This document shows positions 10,123 to 18,341 of a DNA stretch of 64,000 bases, piece by piece. The notes beneath the pieces are model-generated. The model was given only the letters and a program-made list of their open reading frames with translations. It made no database searches and was not told the DNA's origin. This DNA is from Aneurinibacillus sp. Ricciae_BoGa-3 (GTDB taxonomy: Bacteria > Bacillota > Bacilli > Aneurinibacillales > Aneurinibacillaceae). The stretch is taken from NCBI RefSeq assembly GCF_028421645.1, contig NZ_CP116887.1, positions 2,978,001 to 3,042,000 of the forward strand. The letters run 5' to 3'. The translations under genes and the position numbers were made by a program. How positions within the stretch are numbered: position 1 is the stretch's first letter; the number at the start of each line of letters is the position of its first letter.

Positions 10123-10335
10123 TTAATTCACTCGATACGCATCAAATGCGCGCCGTTTTAGAATTTCTCTGTTCATTTTATTTAACAGTTCCTGCGAAAA
10201 TAGAGGACGTGATGGTTCATGTTCCTTGAGCAATTCCCATTCCTCTTCAAGCAGAAGAGTGTCATGAGCAACCTGCAGATCTTCATCAAGTTTATGCAAG
10301 CGTTCCCACTTTTTGAGGCGTTCTCCTTCGGCCAT
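10123..10335 (-). CDS. Small charged protein of unknown function
   Basis: 70-residue, highly charged, probably helical protein (MAEGERLKKWERLHKLDEDL at the start, ending KRRAFDAYRVN). The ATG at 10335 follows GGGAGG by 8 bases, which makes it a convincing small gene. No cysteine, signal peptide or membrane segment. I do not recognise the family. Confidence 0.6.
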   Translation of the reverse strand: MAEGERLKKWERLHKLDEDLQVAHDTLLLEEEWELLKEHEPSRPLFSQELLNKMNREILKRRAFDAYRVN

Positions 10336-10506
10336 CTTATTCGCCCTCCCGTTGGTAGTATGTACATTTATGATTTCCCGAAATCTTGATTTTTCAATCT
10401 GTCCATAACTATCTATATGCCATAATTTATATCATTGCCACTATGCTTGTGCTATTTTTATTGTATCCGATCTTTCCCTGAAATACATCTTGCTTCCTTC
10501 CTACAT

Positions 10507-10553
10507 AAAAAAACCGTATGGCCTTGTTATGTCGACCAAACGGCTTTTTTCGT
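10507..10553 (-). terminator. Probable terminator of the GlsB-like gene
   Basis: Downstream of the gene ending at 10583, the minus strand reads GCCGTTTGG, a long loop, then CCATACGG and a run of seven T. The stem is imperfect. Confidence 0.45.
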
Positions 10554-10582
10554 AGAACTTTTTTCTCGGTAATGAAGGACAC

Positions 10583-10840
10583 TTAATGGCGCCCTCGTCC
10601 CATACTTCTTAGAATAAAGCTTGCAATGAATACCAGAACGACAGCACCGATAATGGCCGGAATAATGGCAAATCCACCAATTACAGGTCCCCAGGTGCCA
10701 AGTAACGCAGTTCCTATCCATGCGCCGATAAAACCGGCAATTATATTACCAATTATTCCACCTGGAATGTCTCTTCCCATTATCGCACCGGCAATCCAAC
10801 CGATAATTCCGCCAACAATTAAAGACCATAAAAAACTCAT
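10583..10840 (-). CDS. GlsB/YeaQ/YmgE family membrane protein
   Basis: 85-residue, glycine-rich membrane protein of the transglycosylase-associated (YeaQ/YmgE) family. Three hydrophobic segments with the family's glycine patterns are seen: WSLIVGGIIGWIAGAIMGR, IIGNIIAGFIGAWIGTALLG and a final segment ending VFIASFILRS. The ATG at 10840 follows GAGGAGG by 9 bases. The family is often linked to general stress, but its molecular role is not known. Confidence 0.88.
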   Translation of the reverse strand: MSFLWSLIVGGIIGWIAGAIMGRDIPGGIIGNIIAGFIGAWIGTALLGTWGPVIGGFAIIPAIIGAVVLVFIASFILRSMGRGRH

Positions 10841-10922
10841 TTAGATATGCCTCCTCTTCTGCTGTGGTATGCTTAGTATTTACCTCATACAGAGAAAAAT
10901 TACACATTAAAAATGAAATCCG

Positions 10923-11708
10923 CTAAAATGCCTGTCCAATCCAGCGGGCGGCCAGAGAAAGACAGCTGTAATGCGCAGCATGAGGAAAATGGTGGTCATA
11001 GCGCGGGTATAGCCAGTATTCAAACGGCTTTCCCAGGCTTTCCAGCCGTTGTGCCAGTTTTTCTGCTTGGATTACCCCCACTTGATGGTCCAGTTTACCG
11101 TGAATGATGAGAACGGGGCCATGAAAAGATCCGGCATAGTGCAGAGGCGAACGGTACAAATAATCGCCGGCATTTTTTGCCGGATGGCCTACTACACGTT
11201 TGAGCATGCGCCGCAAGTCATCCCGTTCGAGATACGTCTGATGCAAATCGGCAACACCCCCCCAGGAAACTGCCGCCTTAATTTCTGTCCGTTCAGCAAG
11301 TGCAAGCAGCGCCCCAATTCCTCCGCGAGAAAAACCAATGGTAGCCATTCTCTTCTCATCTGTAAATGGAAGAGAGGACATGAGATCAATCGCCGCATAT
11401 ACGTCCTGCCTGTCTTCGCCGCCAAAATCATCCCGTCCCTCGCCCCCCTCATTCCCTCTATAGGAAGGCGCAAAGACAGCAAACCCCTGCAAAGCCAAAT
11501 GTTCGATCCAAGAAATTTGAACCATCCCGACCCTGTGAATGCCCCCTCGGCAGTAGATGATGGAGGGAAGGCGTTTTTGGATTGCGGCAGGGAAGGCCAG
11601 ATAGCCCATCACCGGCATTTCCTGCGATACATACGTAACATGGAATAAATGAACATTCGGCCGCGAAGAAGGGAGCGGCCGGCTCGATAGAACAGTGCCA
11701 TTTTTCAT
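10923..11708 (-). CDS. Alpha/beta hydrolase, prolyl-oligopeptidase-like (S9 family)
   Basis: Soluble serine hydrolase of 261 residues. The nucleophile elbow GFSRGGIGALLAL lies near residue 130, an Asp in VLIIHGKLDHQVG near 210 and the His in YPRYDHHFPH near 238, giving the usual Ser-Asp-His order. The oxyanion region is the IIYCRGGIHR stretch near residue 50. It resembles the short DLH/acyl-peptidase-like hydrolases, and the substrate is unknown. It is transcribed away from the yaaH-type gene. Confidence 0.85.
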   Translation of the reverse strand: MKNGTVLSSRPLPSSRPNVHLFHVTYVSQEMPVMGYLAFPAAIQKRLPSIIYCRGGIHRVGMVQISWIEHLALQGFAVFAPSYRGNEGGEGRDDFGGEDRQDVYAAIDLMSSLPFTDEKRMATIGFSRGGIGALLALAERTEIKAAVSWGGVADLHQTYLERDDLRRMLKRVVGHPAKNAGDYLYRSPLHYAGSFHGPVLIIHGKLDHQVGVIQAEKLAQRLESLGKPFEYWLYPRYDHHFPHAAHYSCLSLAARWIGQAF

Positions 11709-11787
11709 GAGCTGCCTCCTGTTGTGGTGTAGCCATTAGGCGTCTGCTGAATAGTATACTATGTAAAAAAATTAGGAGGGATGACTT

Positions 11788-12653
11788 CTGGAAATCTACA
11801 CGGTTAAAAAAGGAGATACGCTGTGGAAAATCGGCCAGCGGTTTGGGGTGCCGCCAGCCTTAATCGCCAACTTGAACGGCTGGAGCACACCGGAGCGCCT
11901 CGTTGTTGGGCAGACTTTTGTCATTCCAACGGGGGTAAGGCGCCATATTGTAAGGCCAGGGGATACGCTGGCCGGCATCGCCCAGCAGTATAGACTTAGC
12001 ATAGATGAAATTTTACAGATCAATCCTATGCTGCGGCCCCCGTACATGCTCAGAGTGGGACAGGAAATCCTCATACCCGAACAAAAAAGCAAATACGGGC
12101 CCATCGAGACCAACGCGTATCTTGAGCCCCAAAACCCCGGGCGTGATACTCCCATTATTGAAAGCACCGCGCCCTATCTTACGTATATCTCTATGTTTAG
12201 CTACCGGGTCAACACGAGCGGCGGGCTGGAACCGCTAAATGATACAGCTGCTGTGAATATCACGAGATCCAACCGCGTTGCCCCCATGATGTGTATCACC
12301 AACTTTGCCGAGGGCAATTTCAGTTCATCGCTGGCAAGCACAATTTTTCATAATAGAGATGTGGAAAATCGGCTGTTCAACAACATCGCAACCGTTGCCA
12401 GAGAAAAAGGTTACCGCGCGATCAACATAGATTTCGAGCGCATAGACCCAAGTGAACGGGAGTTGTACAACCAGTTTTTAACCCGCATCACAGCTTTTAT
12501 GCACAACCAGAACATCCTTGTATCAACCGCTGTTGCCCCGAAGAACTATGACATCAAGACAGGTGCATGGCATGGCGCCCATGATTACGCCGCCCACGGA
12601 AGAATCGTCGACTTTGTCGTGGTGATGACCTATGAGTGGGGCTGGAGTGGAGG
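11788..12653 (+). CDS. yaaH: Spore peptidoglycan hydrolase YaaH/SleL-type, 5' part of an interrupted gene
   Basis: N-terminal 288 codons and two bases of a cortex-lytic N-acetylglucosaminidase-like protein. Two LysM domains come first (IYTVKKGDTLWKIGQ; IVRPGDTLAGIAQQY) and bind peptidoglycan; then a glycoside hydrolase family 18 domain with its acid INIDFERI. The reading breaks at WGWSGG, inside the catalytic domain, where an intervening element begins; the rest of the gene is at 20005-20428. The start is a rare CTG at 11788, placed 8 bases after GGAGG: the codon two before it is TGA, and the usual family start (MEIYVVKPGDTLW-like) aligns exactly there. Without excision, the frame reads foreign codons to a stop at 12828, yielding a truncated enzyme. 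In Bacillus subtilis yaaH is a mother-cell (SigE) spore-coat gene. Confidence 0.9.
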
Positions 12654-12680
12654 ACCACTCCTTTCCACAGGCATACTTTT
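12628..12680. other. attL of the yaaH intervening element
   Basis: Left junction. Host half: the yaaH codons up to the GG at 12652-12653. Element half: from 12654, containing at 12665-12677 a 13-base arm (CCACAGGCATACT) whose inverted copy lies the same distance from the GG in attR (12 of 13 bases match). The shared core of the two junctions is GGAGG followed by A or T and CC. Confidence 0.85.
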
Positions 12681-12794
12681 ATCACAAGCCTGCCCCTGCA
12701 TGACCCGTTCGGTGAGCCCTGTATGCATAAGGAATTCTGCGTATCTTTTTAAAGCATCAGTTGAAAGCATGCTTCCTTCTTTTTTATTCCCCAT
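12630..12794 (-). CDS. Small 54-residue protein reading through attL; candidate excision factor
   Basis: ATG at 12794 follows GGAGGGG by about 5 bases. The product begins MGNKKEGSMLSTDALKRYAE and ends RSGPPLQPHS. The last 22 bases lie in yaaH DNA beyond the junction. On the excised circle the same frame would end RSGPPPLTIGILSNV instead. Small basic proteins encoded next to the att site are the usual form of recombination directionality factors for large serine recombinases (SprB of SP-beta is of similar size), so that is a reasonable guess. I see no sequence homology to confirm it. Confidence 0.5.
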   Translation of the reverse strand: MGNKKEGSMLSTDALKRYAEFLMHTGLTERVMQGQACDKSMPVERSGPPLQPHS

Positions 12795-12942
12795 TTTATC
12801 CCCTCCTCTTATTCCAGCCTATGAATAAGACGAAGGTGGACCGCCCTATTTTTTCCTCCTTGCATCCGAAGAAAGAGATGGCATCAAAAAGGCAGAAGTG
12901 ATTAAATAAAAGGATATACAAAAACAACAGGAGTGAAACCGG

Positions 12943-13173
12943 ATGGAAATGATTCGATGCAAACGCGACGTTTATGCCAAAATTATGCATGACTACATAG
13001 AAAAAAGCCCGGGCATTCTCTTATTTAAGAGCGGGCATTTCTACACGGCTTATAAAGATTCCGAAAGCGATTGGGTTACCCTCGATGAAGAAGGGGCCGA
13101 GCACGTAATTGCGAGCGGTGTTTATCAGCTTACCGATGATCCATGGTTCGTCTACCACTTTGACCAGCTGTGA
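12943..13173 (+). CDS. 76-residue protein of unknown function (element cargo)
   Basis: Soluble acidic protein of 76 residues (MEMIRCKRDVYAKIMHDYIE at the start, ending DDPWFVYHFDQL). The ATG at 12943 follows AGGAG by about 9 bases. No signal peptide or membrane segment. I do not recognise the family. It converges on the transglutaminase-like gene with only 3 bases between stops, and lies within the intervening element. Confidence 0.55.
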   Translation: MEMIRCKRDVYAKIMHDYIEKSPGILLFKSGHFYTAYKDSESDWVTLDEEGAEHVIASGVYQLTDDPWFVYHFDQL

Positions 13174-13176
13174 AAG

Positions 13177-14454
13177 CTAAGATTTCTGAGCAGGCAGATT
13201 CGCTACAACTTCTCCGGCTGCAGCATTCCATGTTACATCTATCCCCATAGCGTTACAAATGTAGCGGTAAGGCAGCATCAGCCGGTTGTTCGTTTCGCGC
13301 TGGTTGCGCAGAACCGGAACAGGAATGGGAATAGTTATACCGTTAACCAGCATGCTCTTGGCCCCCGCGACCGCCTGAATCATCCTTCCATTGAATTGAA
13401 TGGTTACGGTCTGCGATTTATCGTCCCACATGATATCCTGGTCTCGCACCCCAAAAGCGGAGGCAATAAATCGGATCGGAATGTAAACCCGGTCATTCTT
13501 AAGAAGCGGCGCCGTATCCATCATCTGCTTCAAGCCGTTTACCTGGTACGAGTTGCTTCCCAGTTTAAACATAACGGTCTTCCCTGTACCTACAGGTGCC
13601 GTCGATGTACCCGCAGCAGCAGGTGCCGCCGGTGCACTCGTTGCGATCTGGCTTTCCTGGAAAGCTGACGGCGCGGCCGGTGCGTTCGTTGTCCACGTAT
13701 GCTTGGCCTGTTTCATTTGTGCATCTGACAGCAGATAATATTTATAGCTCACCCGGCCCGGTACGTCAGGAACCGGATCATCCCACGTCGTATCCATGTG
13801 ATACCAATTCCCATTGATTTTTACAAGATTCCAGCCATGCGGCTCACCGTCGGCATCCCCTGTCATAATCAAATTCTCAATCCCAGCTTCACTGAGCATT
13901 TTATAGGCGAGCATGGCATATCCCTGGCAAACCGCTGTACCCTCGGCCAACGCGTTGTACGGTGAATATTTTGTATAGGTCTGATCGTACGCAACATGTT
14001 TAACAATGTAGTCATGAATCGCTTTTACCTTTTGTTCCTCAGTCATCTGCGGGTTAATGAGACTCGCCACGATCTCGCGGACTTTGCTGGCCACATAATT
14101 TTCTTGATCTTTAGTGTCCCAATATTTTGCAGAAAAGGTCAAGTAGGCCTGACCGCTGTAACCGACTGCCTTTACCTGCCAGCTCTGCATCGAGTAAGCT
14201 AAATACGGATCGGAAGTTTCTATATCTTTCGTTATATCATTTATTTTATTGATAACGTAAGCAGGATTTCCGGCATACATAAGGGTAAAGTCTGCGTCTC
14301 TTTGTGTGAAGTGAGCCAGCAGACTGTTTTCTAGTTCCTGAAGGCTGGAAGCTGTGCCTGGAGTGGCGGCCTGTGCAACAGTCGCGATGGATCCAGTGAA
14401 CACGGTGGACACAGCCAGCATACCGGCTGCATATCTCTTGAGTTTATCTATCAT
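13177..14454 (-). CDS. Secreted transglutaminase-like protein with copper-amine-oxidase N-like domain (element cargo)
   Basis: 425 residues. A signal peptide (about residues 1-29, ending VAQAATPG) sends it out of the cell. A transglutaminase-like (cysteine protease fold) domain follows, with Cys in GTAVCQGYAMLAYK (about 173), His in EPHGWNLVKI (about 205) and Asp in WYHMDTTWDDP (about 219), so the triad is intact. A linker rich in Ala and Pro leads to a copper-amine-oxidase N-terminal-like domain (about 295-420; VYIPIRFIASAFG, MLPYRYICNAMGI), common in secreted Bacillales proteins. The family includes proteases and cross-linking enzymes, and the reaction cannot be assigned. It sits inside the yaaH element, which is unusual cargo; base use looks like the surrounding chromosome. 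Confidence 0.82.
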   Translation of the reverse strand: MIDKLKRYAAGMLAVSTVFTGSIATVAQAATPGTASSLQELENSLLAHFTQRDADFTLMYAGNPAYVINKINDITKDIETSDPYLAYSMQSWQVKAVGYSGQAYLTFSAKYWDTKDQENYVASKVREIVASLINPQMTEEQKVKAIHDYIVKHVAYDQTYTKYSPYNALAEGTAVCQGYAMLAYKMLSEAGIENLIMTGDADGEPHGWNLVKINGNWYHMDTTWDDPVPDVPGRVSYKYYLLSDAQMKQAKHTWTTNAPAAPSAFQESQIATSAPAAPAAAGTSTAPVGTGKTVMFKLGSNSYQVNGLKQMMDTAPLLKNDRVYIPIRFIASAFGVRDQDIMWDDKSQTVTIQFNGRMIQAVAGAKSMLVNGITIPIPVPVLRNQRETNNRLMLPYRYICNAMGIDVTWNAAAGEVVANLPAQKS

Positions 14455-14646
14455 TCAATCTATTTCCCCTTCTTAGTGGTATCTCTGTTGAGGCTAACGA
14501 CAAACGCGGAAATAGCAAGAACTGTAAATCTTATGTTAACTCATCCTCTTTTTTATTTTTACTCTATTCCCACAGAAATGTAAAGCATTCTAGGTGTCTT
14601 ATTTTCTTTTGATGTTATAATAAAGTTTGGCGGTGGGGTTCATGGT

Positions 14647-14823
14647 CAATCAAGTATTGAATATTGCTTAGAGCAAGTTAGGGCTTGTGATATTTATTTT
14701 CTTATAATAGAATCCAGTTCCGGCTCTATGGTTTCTGGTGTGAATCGAACAATAACACACCTTTGGTTCGAATCACATAGTAACGGCGGCAAGAAGAATA
14801 CTAATAGATATTTTGTAACATAG
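14647..14823 (+). pseudogene. Fragment of a DUF4062-type protein
   Basis: A 58-codon open frame without a proper start reads IEYCLEQVRACDIYFLIIES and, further on, MVSGVNRTITHLWFE, then stops at TAG 14821. This resembles the start of DUF4062 domains (pattern YCL-EVR-CDIY-LIIG-RYGS then SIT-LE), which head large effector proteins in bacteria. The rest of the protein is absent, so this is a relic inside the element. Recognition is by eye from a short motif. Confidence 0.4.
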
Positions 14824-15119
14824 ACCATATAACTGCTCTTTAGAAATTTAACCCCAGGACGTCTTCATTCAATTTGGATAACCCCTTTAATAGGAATTTA
14901 GATTTGAGTGGCTGTCATTCCTAAAACGACTTTTATAAAACTACGGTTTTTGTAATTTTAAAATTTCCCTTTAATTATATCATTATAACGTTCCATGCTT
15001 TCACTCTTAATACTCATAAGCAGACTCGATTGATCCCTTTGTATTTGGGTTAACCGCTTAGATCGTAGCGATATGTTAAAATGGTGAAGACTATTATAAG
15101 CAACTAATAGTCTATCAAA

Positions 15120-15360
15120 GTGAGGAGGAAATGGTATCTGGATATTAATGATATTGCCATAATTGAAAAATATAGAAATTATGCAGAACAAATAGGCTAC
15201 AAAACAATTCATACTGGTATTTTAGATATCATGATGACAGTAAAGGTCATATCATACCACCTCTGAAATTAAAGAGCTTAGGTGCAAGCAAAGCCACGCT
15301 ATACCGTTTTAACATCTTTTTTTATATTGGAAGAGTGCTATGGCTTGACCATCGAACAAG
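15120..15360 (+). pseudogene. Frameshifted open frame of unknown origin
   Basis: GTG at 15120 opens KWYLDINDIAIIEKYRNYAE and continues to a stop at 15264. From about 15234 the next frame carries on plausibly as DDSKGHIIPPLKLKSLGASK followed by ATLYRFN. Together they look like one coding sequence with a shift, missing its ends. I do not recognise it. Confidence 0.22.
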
Positions 15361-15385
15361 GCCGAGTATTTACCCGGCAATAGAT

Positions 15386-15520
15386 TCACCTTTTAGGTTG
15401 CTTTTTTTCTTTCTGTTCTTCTGCAATACGTTCCGGAATTCCAGCGTTAACGATGAATTGGAAGTACTCCTTTAACTTCTCAACGCTGGGCATTTTTGTC
15501 ACAACCGATTCCTGTTGCAT
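15386..15520 (-). CDS. 44-residue protein of unknown function
   Basis: ATG at 15520 lies 6 bases after GGGAGGGG, a strong ribosome binding site. The product begins MQQESVVTKMPSVEKLKEYF and ends EEQKEKKQPKR: an amphipathic helix-like core with a basic tail. No known family. It is inside the yaaH element, with nothing obviously cotranscribed. The frame extends further upstream (to 15592), but that start lacks a ribosome binding site. Confidence 0.5.
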   Translation of the reverse strand: MQQESVVTKMPSVEKLKEYFQFIVNAGIPERIAEEQKEKKQPKR

Positions 15521-15731
15521 GGCGCCCCCTCCCTTGCATGTTACTATATGTCGTTCGGACGGTCGGACTACCCTAAAAACTTTTGAGCCCATTAAAAATG
15601 ATGAGGTGTTCAGAAAGGTAAAAGTTAACCGGAGTTTTGGAAATCATTGCCCGGCCAAATGAGGTAGGGTCCCAATGTATTATATGAGAGCAACTTGCCA
15701 TTGGACCCCCCTCTATTGTCTGAATGCATAT

Positions 15732-15773
15732 AAAAAAGGCTGCCACCCTCATTTAAGGGACGCAGCCTTTTTA
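15732..15773. terminator. Rho-independent terminator
   Basis: Stem AAAAAGGCTGC with complementary GCAGCCTTTTT around a partly paired loop, placed 10 bases past the stop of the XRE regulator; T-tracts on both strands. Confidence 0.75.
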
Positions 15774-15783
15774 TAAATAACTT

Positions 15784-16071
15784 TTACATCTTCTCCTCAA
15801 TTTTAAATACCTGATTGATTTGCAATTCGAGATAGGGTCCCGTATTTTCTAAATAAATCTGTTTAAGTGACTCAGTAATTAGAAATGCCATTTTGAAAGG
15901 TGGATCCACTTTTCCATTTTCAATCTTACTTATATAAGACTTAGTTTTGTGTAGGGATTGAGCTAACTCCTCTTGTGATATTTTTAGTTTTTTTCTAATG
16001 TCACGCAGATTATTTAATAAGCTTCCTCGCTGTCTAGCGTGAAACATATATGTTAATGATAGAGCTATCAT
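15784..16071 (-). CDS. XRE-family helix-turn-helix regulator
   Basis: DNA-binding protein of up to 95 residues. The HTH_XRE domain is clear: NLRDIRKKLKISQEELAQSL, KTKSYISKIENGKVDPPF. A short C-terminal helix region follows. The first 18 or so residues of the long frame (MIALSLTYMFHARQRGSLL) do not belong to the family pattern, and the true start may lie near the GGAAGC at 16025, so the 5' end is uncertain. It is divergent from the transposase, with 24 bases between. It may control the element or be part of the inserted IS; neither can be shown here. Confidence 0.7.
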   Translation of the reverse strand: MIALSLTYMFHARQRGSLLNNLRDIRKKLKISQEELAQSLHKTKSYISKIENGKVDPPFKMAFLITESLKQIYLENTGPYLELQINQVFKIEEKM

Positions 16072-16095
16072 ACTTTTTACAAGGGGAATAGCTCA

Positions 16096-17322
16096 ATGAA
16101 AACTAATGAACAAGACTTAGAAATGTATCAAGCAGCTTTACAACTTGAATATCCTTGGTATGTCATCCGCAAGGAATTTGATTTGAACAATGGTCGTTTG
16201 GATATTTATTTAGATTTTGATCGTAAGGGCAACTTTCCCTGTGCCACTTGTGGTACAAAGAACCAGCCCTTCTATGACATCGTGGTAAAGGAACGTGTCT
16301 GGCGACACTTGGATTTCTGGCAGTATACCTCTTTTCTGCATGCTCCTCTTCCGCGTGTACGTTGCGAGCAATGCGATAAAGTGAAAGCTGCTTCTGTTTC
16401 TTGGTCTCGCCCAGGCAGCGGCTTTACGGAACTCTTCGAGTTTCGGGTATTAGAACTTGTAAAAGAAATGCCGGTGAATGCGGCTGCTCGTATTATGCGC
16501 GAACATGACACCCGTTTATGGCGTACTCTTCGCTTCTATGTCGATAAGGAACTCGAAAAGCAAGATTTGTCAAAGGTAACGAAAGTGGCCATTGATGAAA
16601 CATCCTCTAAAAGAGGACATCAATATGTGAGTTTAGTTGTTGACATACAACAGCGAAAAGTCATCTTTGCTACAGAAGGAAAAGACGCTTCTACACTGAA
16701 GCGATTTAAAGCTGAATTAGAGACGAAAAATGGAGCAGCAGAACAAATAGAAGAATTCTGCAGTGATCTATCTCCCGCTTTTATTCAAGGAGTGAAAACC
16801 CACTTTCCTAATGCAAATCATACCTTTGATAAGTTTCATATTTTGAAGCTGATTAATGAAGCGGTCGATGAGGTGCGTCGACAGGAACAAAGAGAAATAC
16901 CGGAACTAAAAAGAAGCCGGTATGTTTGGCTTAAAAATGAAAAGAATCTCAATGTAAAACAGAAAGAGCAGCTCATTCGCTTAAAAGAAATGAATCTGAA
17001 AACGACGAAAGCGTATCATCTAAAGCTGGCTTTTCAAGATTTCTGGACAAGGCCCGCCTTACTAGCCGATCTTTATTTGCAAGAATGGTACAACTGGGCT
17101 GTTCGCTCCCGGCTTGAACCGATGGTTCAAGTAGCGAAAACCATTAAGCATCACAAACAAGGCATTTTACAATGGTTTCAGTCGAAAATAACCAATGGTC
17201 TCTTGGAAGGCATCAATAGCCTTGTTCAAGCAGCAAAACGTAAAGCACGAGGCTATCGAACGATACAAAATCTTATGACGATGATTTACCTAATCGCTGG
17301 AAAGTTAGAAATAGCCAAGTAA
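16096..17322 (+). CDS. ISL3-family transposase
   Basis: 408-residue DDE transposase of the ISL3 type. The N-terminal zinc-binding region has CATCGTKNQ and VRCEQCDKV, a helix-turn-helix-like stretch follows (PVNAAARIMREHD), and the catalytic domain begins with VAIDETSSKRGHQYVSLVVD (first Asp) and continues with the second Asp region ending FCSDLSPAFIQG and FPNANHTFDKFHI. The last acidic residue lies in SKITNGLLEGINS. The length is normal and no frameshift is seen, so it may be active. I could not define the inverted repeats of the insertion sequence. It is inserted in the yaaH element. Confidence 0.88.
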   Translation: MKTNEQDLEMYQAALQLEYPWYVIRKEFDLNNGRLDIYLDFDRKGNFPCATCGTKNQPFYDIVVKERVWRHLDFWQYTSFLHAPLPRVRCEQCDKVKAASVSWSRPGSGFTELFEFRVLELVKEMPVNAAARIMREHDTRLWRTLRFYVDKELEKQDLSKVTKVAIDETSSKRGHQYVSLVVDIQQRKVIFATEGKDASTLKRFKAELETKNGAAEQIEEFCSDLSPAFIQGVKTHFPNANHTFDKFHILKLINEAVDEVRRQEQREIPELKRSRYVWLKNEKNLNVKQKEQLIRLKEMNLKTTKAYHLKLAFQDFWTRPALLADLYLQEWYNWAVRSRLEPMVQVAKTIKHHKQGILQWFQSKITNGLLEGINSLVQAAKRKARGYRTIQNLMTMIYLIAGKLEIAK

Positions 17323-17371
17323 AGAAAAAAGGACAATTACCGGTATGAAAACAAGCATCATTCGCTCGTCC

Positions 17372-17482
17372 AACCAATAACAGTCCCTGTCCTACTCCAA
17401 GTATGAACAGGATAAGAAAAACATATACCGGGTGGATTCAAGCGGATTTCGTGAGTTTAACCAATAACAGTTCCCTGTCCTA
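17372..17482. repeat. Pair of 22-24 base direct repeats after the transposase
   Basis: AACCAATAACAGTCCCTGTC (17372 on) recurs with one added base at 17459-17482. The two copies are 87 bases apart. They may mark a duplicated end of the insertion sequence or a small tandem event. Nothing coding is seen from 17323 to 17568. Confidence 0.55.
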
Positions 17483-17568
17483 TTAATCTTTTAAATTATC
17501 TCTAAATCATGGTAATTAGCGAAGAGCCTTTAATAAGATAATTTGGTCTTCGGTCATATGATATCAAC

Positions 17569-17847
17569 TCAATTTGTTGTTCCTGCATACTGTTCTAAAT
17601 TGTTATAGAAATCCTCACTTCGGGAAAAATCAAATGTTTTATTTAAATCAATTTTGTCTTCTCTGGCTTTATTAATAATCTTTTTCATTTCTTTAACTAT
17701 TGAACCATGTAAAATAATTTGCCCACACAAATCATTTGAACATACTTCCCCAGGTACATTTATGAAATATACATCTTTTCCATTAACCACTCGTTTAACT
17801 GTGACGGCCGCCTCCTTCAATACAGACCCGCAAAGCGGACAATTCAT
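17569..17847 (-). CDS. YgiT-type zinc finger protein
   Basis: 92-residue protein with the YgiT/MqsA N-terminal zinc-binding pattern: MNCPLCGSVLK, then VNVPGEVC-like INVPGEVCSNDLCGQI, giving four cysteines as two CxxC-type pairs. The region after it is helical (EMKKIINKAREDKIDLNKTF). Such proteins are often antitoxins with a DUF4258/MqsR-like toxin partner upstream, but no partner gene is visible here, so this copy looks orphaned. The ATG at 17847 lies behind AGGAGGTAATT. It is inside the yaaH element. Confidence 0.75.
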   Translation of the reverse strand: MNCPLCGSVLKEAAVTVKRVVNGKDVYFINVPGEVCSNDLCGQIILHGSIVKEMKKIINKAREDKIDLNKTFDFSRSEDFYNNLEQYAGTTN

Positions 17848-18068
17848 GATAATTACCTCCTAGTATTAATATACAAAGTTTAGACTTTGCTACTTATTTT
17901 AATATTTGTTTAAATTATTTATTATAAATTTGACTTTCCATGGGGCTGAAAAGCCCCTGGAATCAAATAATTATCACTATTAGAACTACTTTCGTTTTCT
18001 TCTTCGATTATTGTCAAATAAGTTTTGATTAACAATATATGCCGTTTTTATTGTTACCCTTTGCCCAA

Positions 18069-18341
18069 CTAGACATACAACATGAAAAGGAGGAAAATCA
18101 ATGGTTCACAAAGAAAAATCACTTTTGTAGATTTAAAAGGATACTCCCAGTGCAAACTGATCAGTTCTCCCTCTGTCATGCAAAATTCTAATAAATCAGA
18201 CCCACTATCGTCATTATCCATTTCTTCGAGGGAATGCGACGTATAATTTATTGCATATTCGTCTTTTCCACTTACATATTGTTTAAAACAGGAATGTACA
18301 TACGATGTAATCTTGTCCCTAAGCTCGCTCGTTATATCCAT
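18069..18341 (-). CDS. 90-residue protein of unknown function
   Basis: Acidic N-terminal part (MDITSELRDKITSYVHSCFK, then SLEEMDNDDSGSDLLEFCM) followed by a hydrophobic tail from about residue 73 (KVIFLCEPLIFLLFMLYV). The tail does not look like the rest and may result from a truncation or shift, so the gene may be broken at its 3' end. The ATG at 18341 follows GGGGAGAGA. Family unknown. It is divergent from the recombinase. Confidence 0.4.
   Translation of the reverse strand: MDITSELRDKITSYVHSCFKQYVSGKDEYAINYTSHSLEEMDNDDSGSDLLEFCMTEGELISLHWEYPFKSTKVIFLCEPLIFLLFMLYV

Larger units (their letters stand above)
14455..15385. other. AT-rich stretch of gene relics
   Basis: No intact gene is seen in about 930 bases. 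The base composition is more AT-rich than the flanks. It contains a fragment resembling DUF4062 (14647-14823) and a frameshifted open frame (15120-15360), entered separately. A minus-strand frame at 14958-15212 has no ribosome binding site or recognisable family and was not called. Confidence 0.6.

Noticed and set aside
14958-15212. Minus-strand 84-codon frame
   Set aside because: No ribosome binding site, no family pattern, lies in AT-rich relic DNA where chance frames are common.
15664-15712. GGGTCCCAATG...CATTGGACCC inverted repeat as a terminator or att site
   Set aside because: Imperfect pairing with a long loop and no T-run; no function can be supported.
16020-17480. Exact ends of the ISL3-type insertion sequence
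   Set aside because: No convincing pair of terminal inverted repeats or target duplication was found; only the transposase is called.
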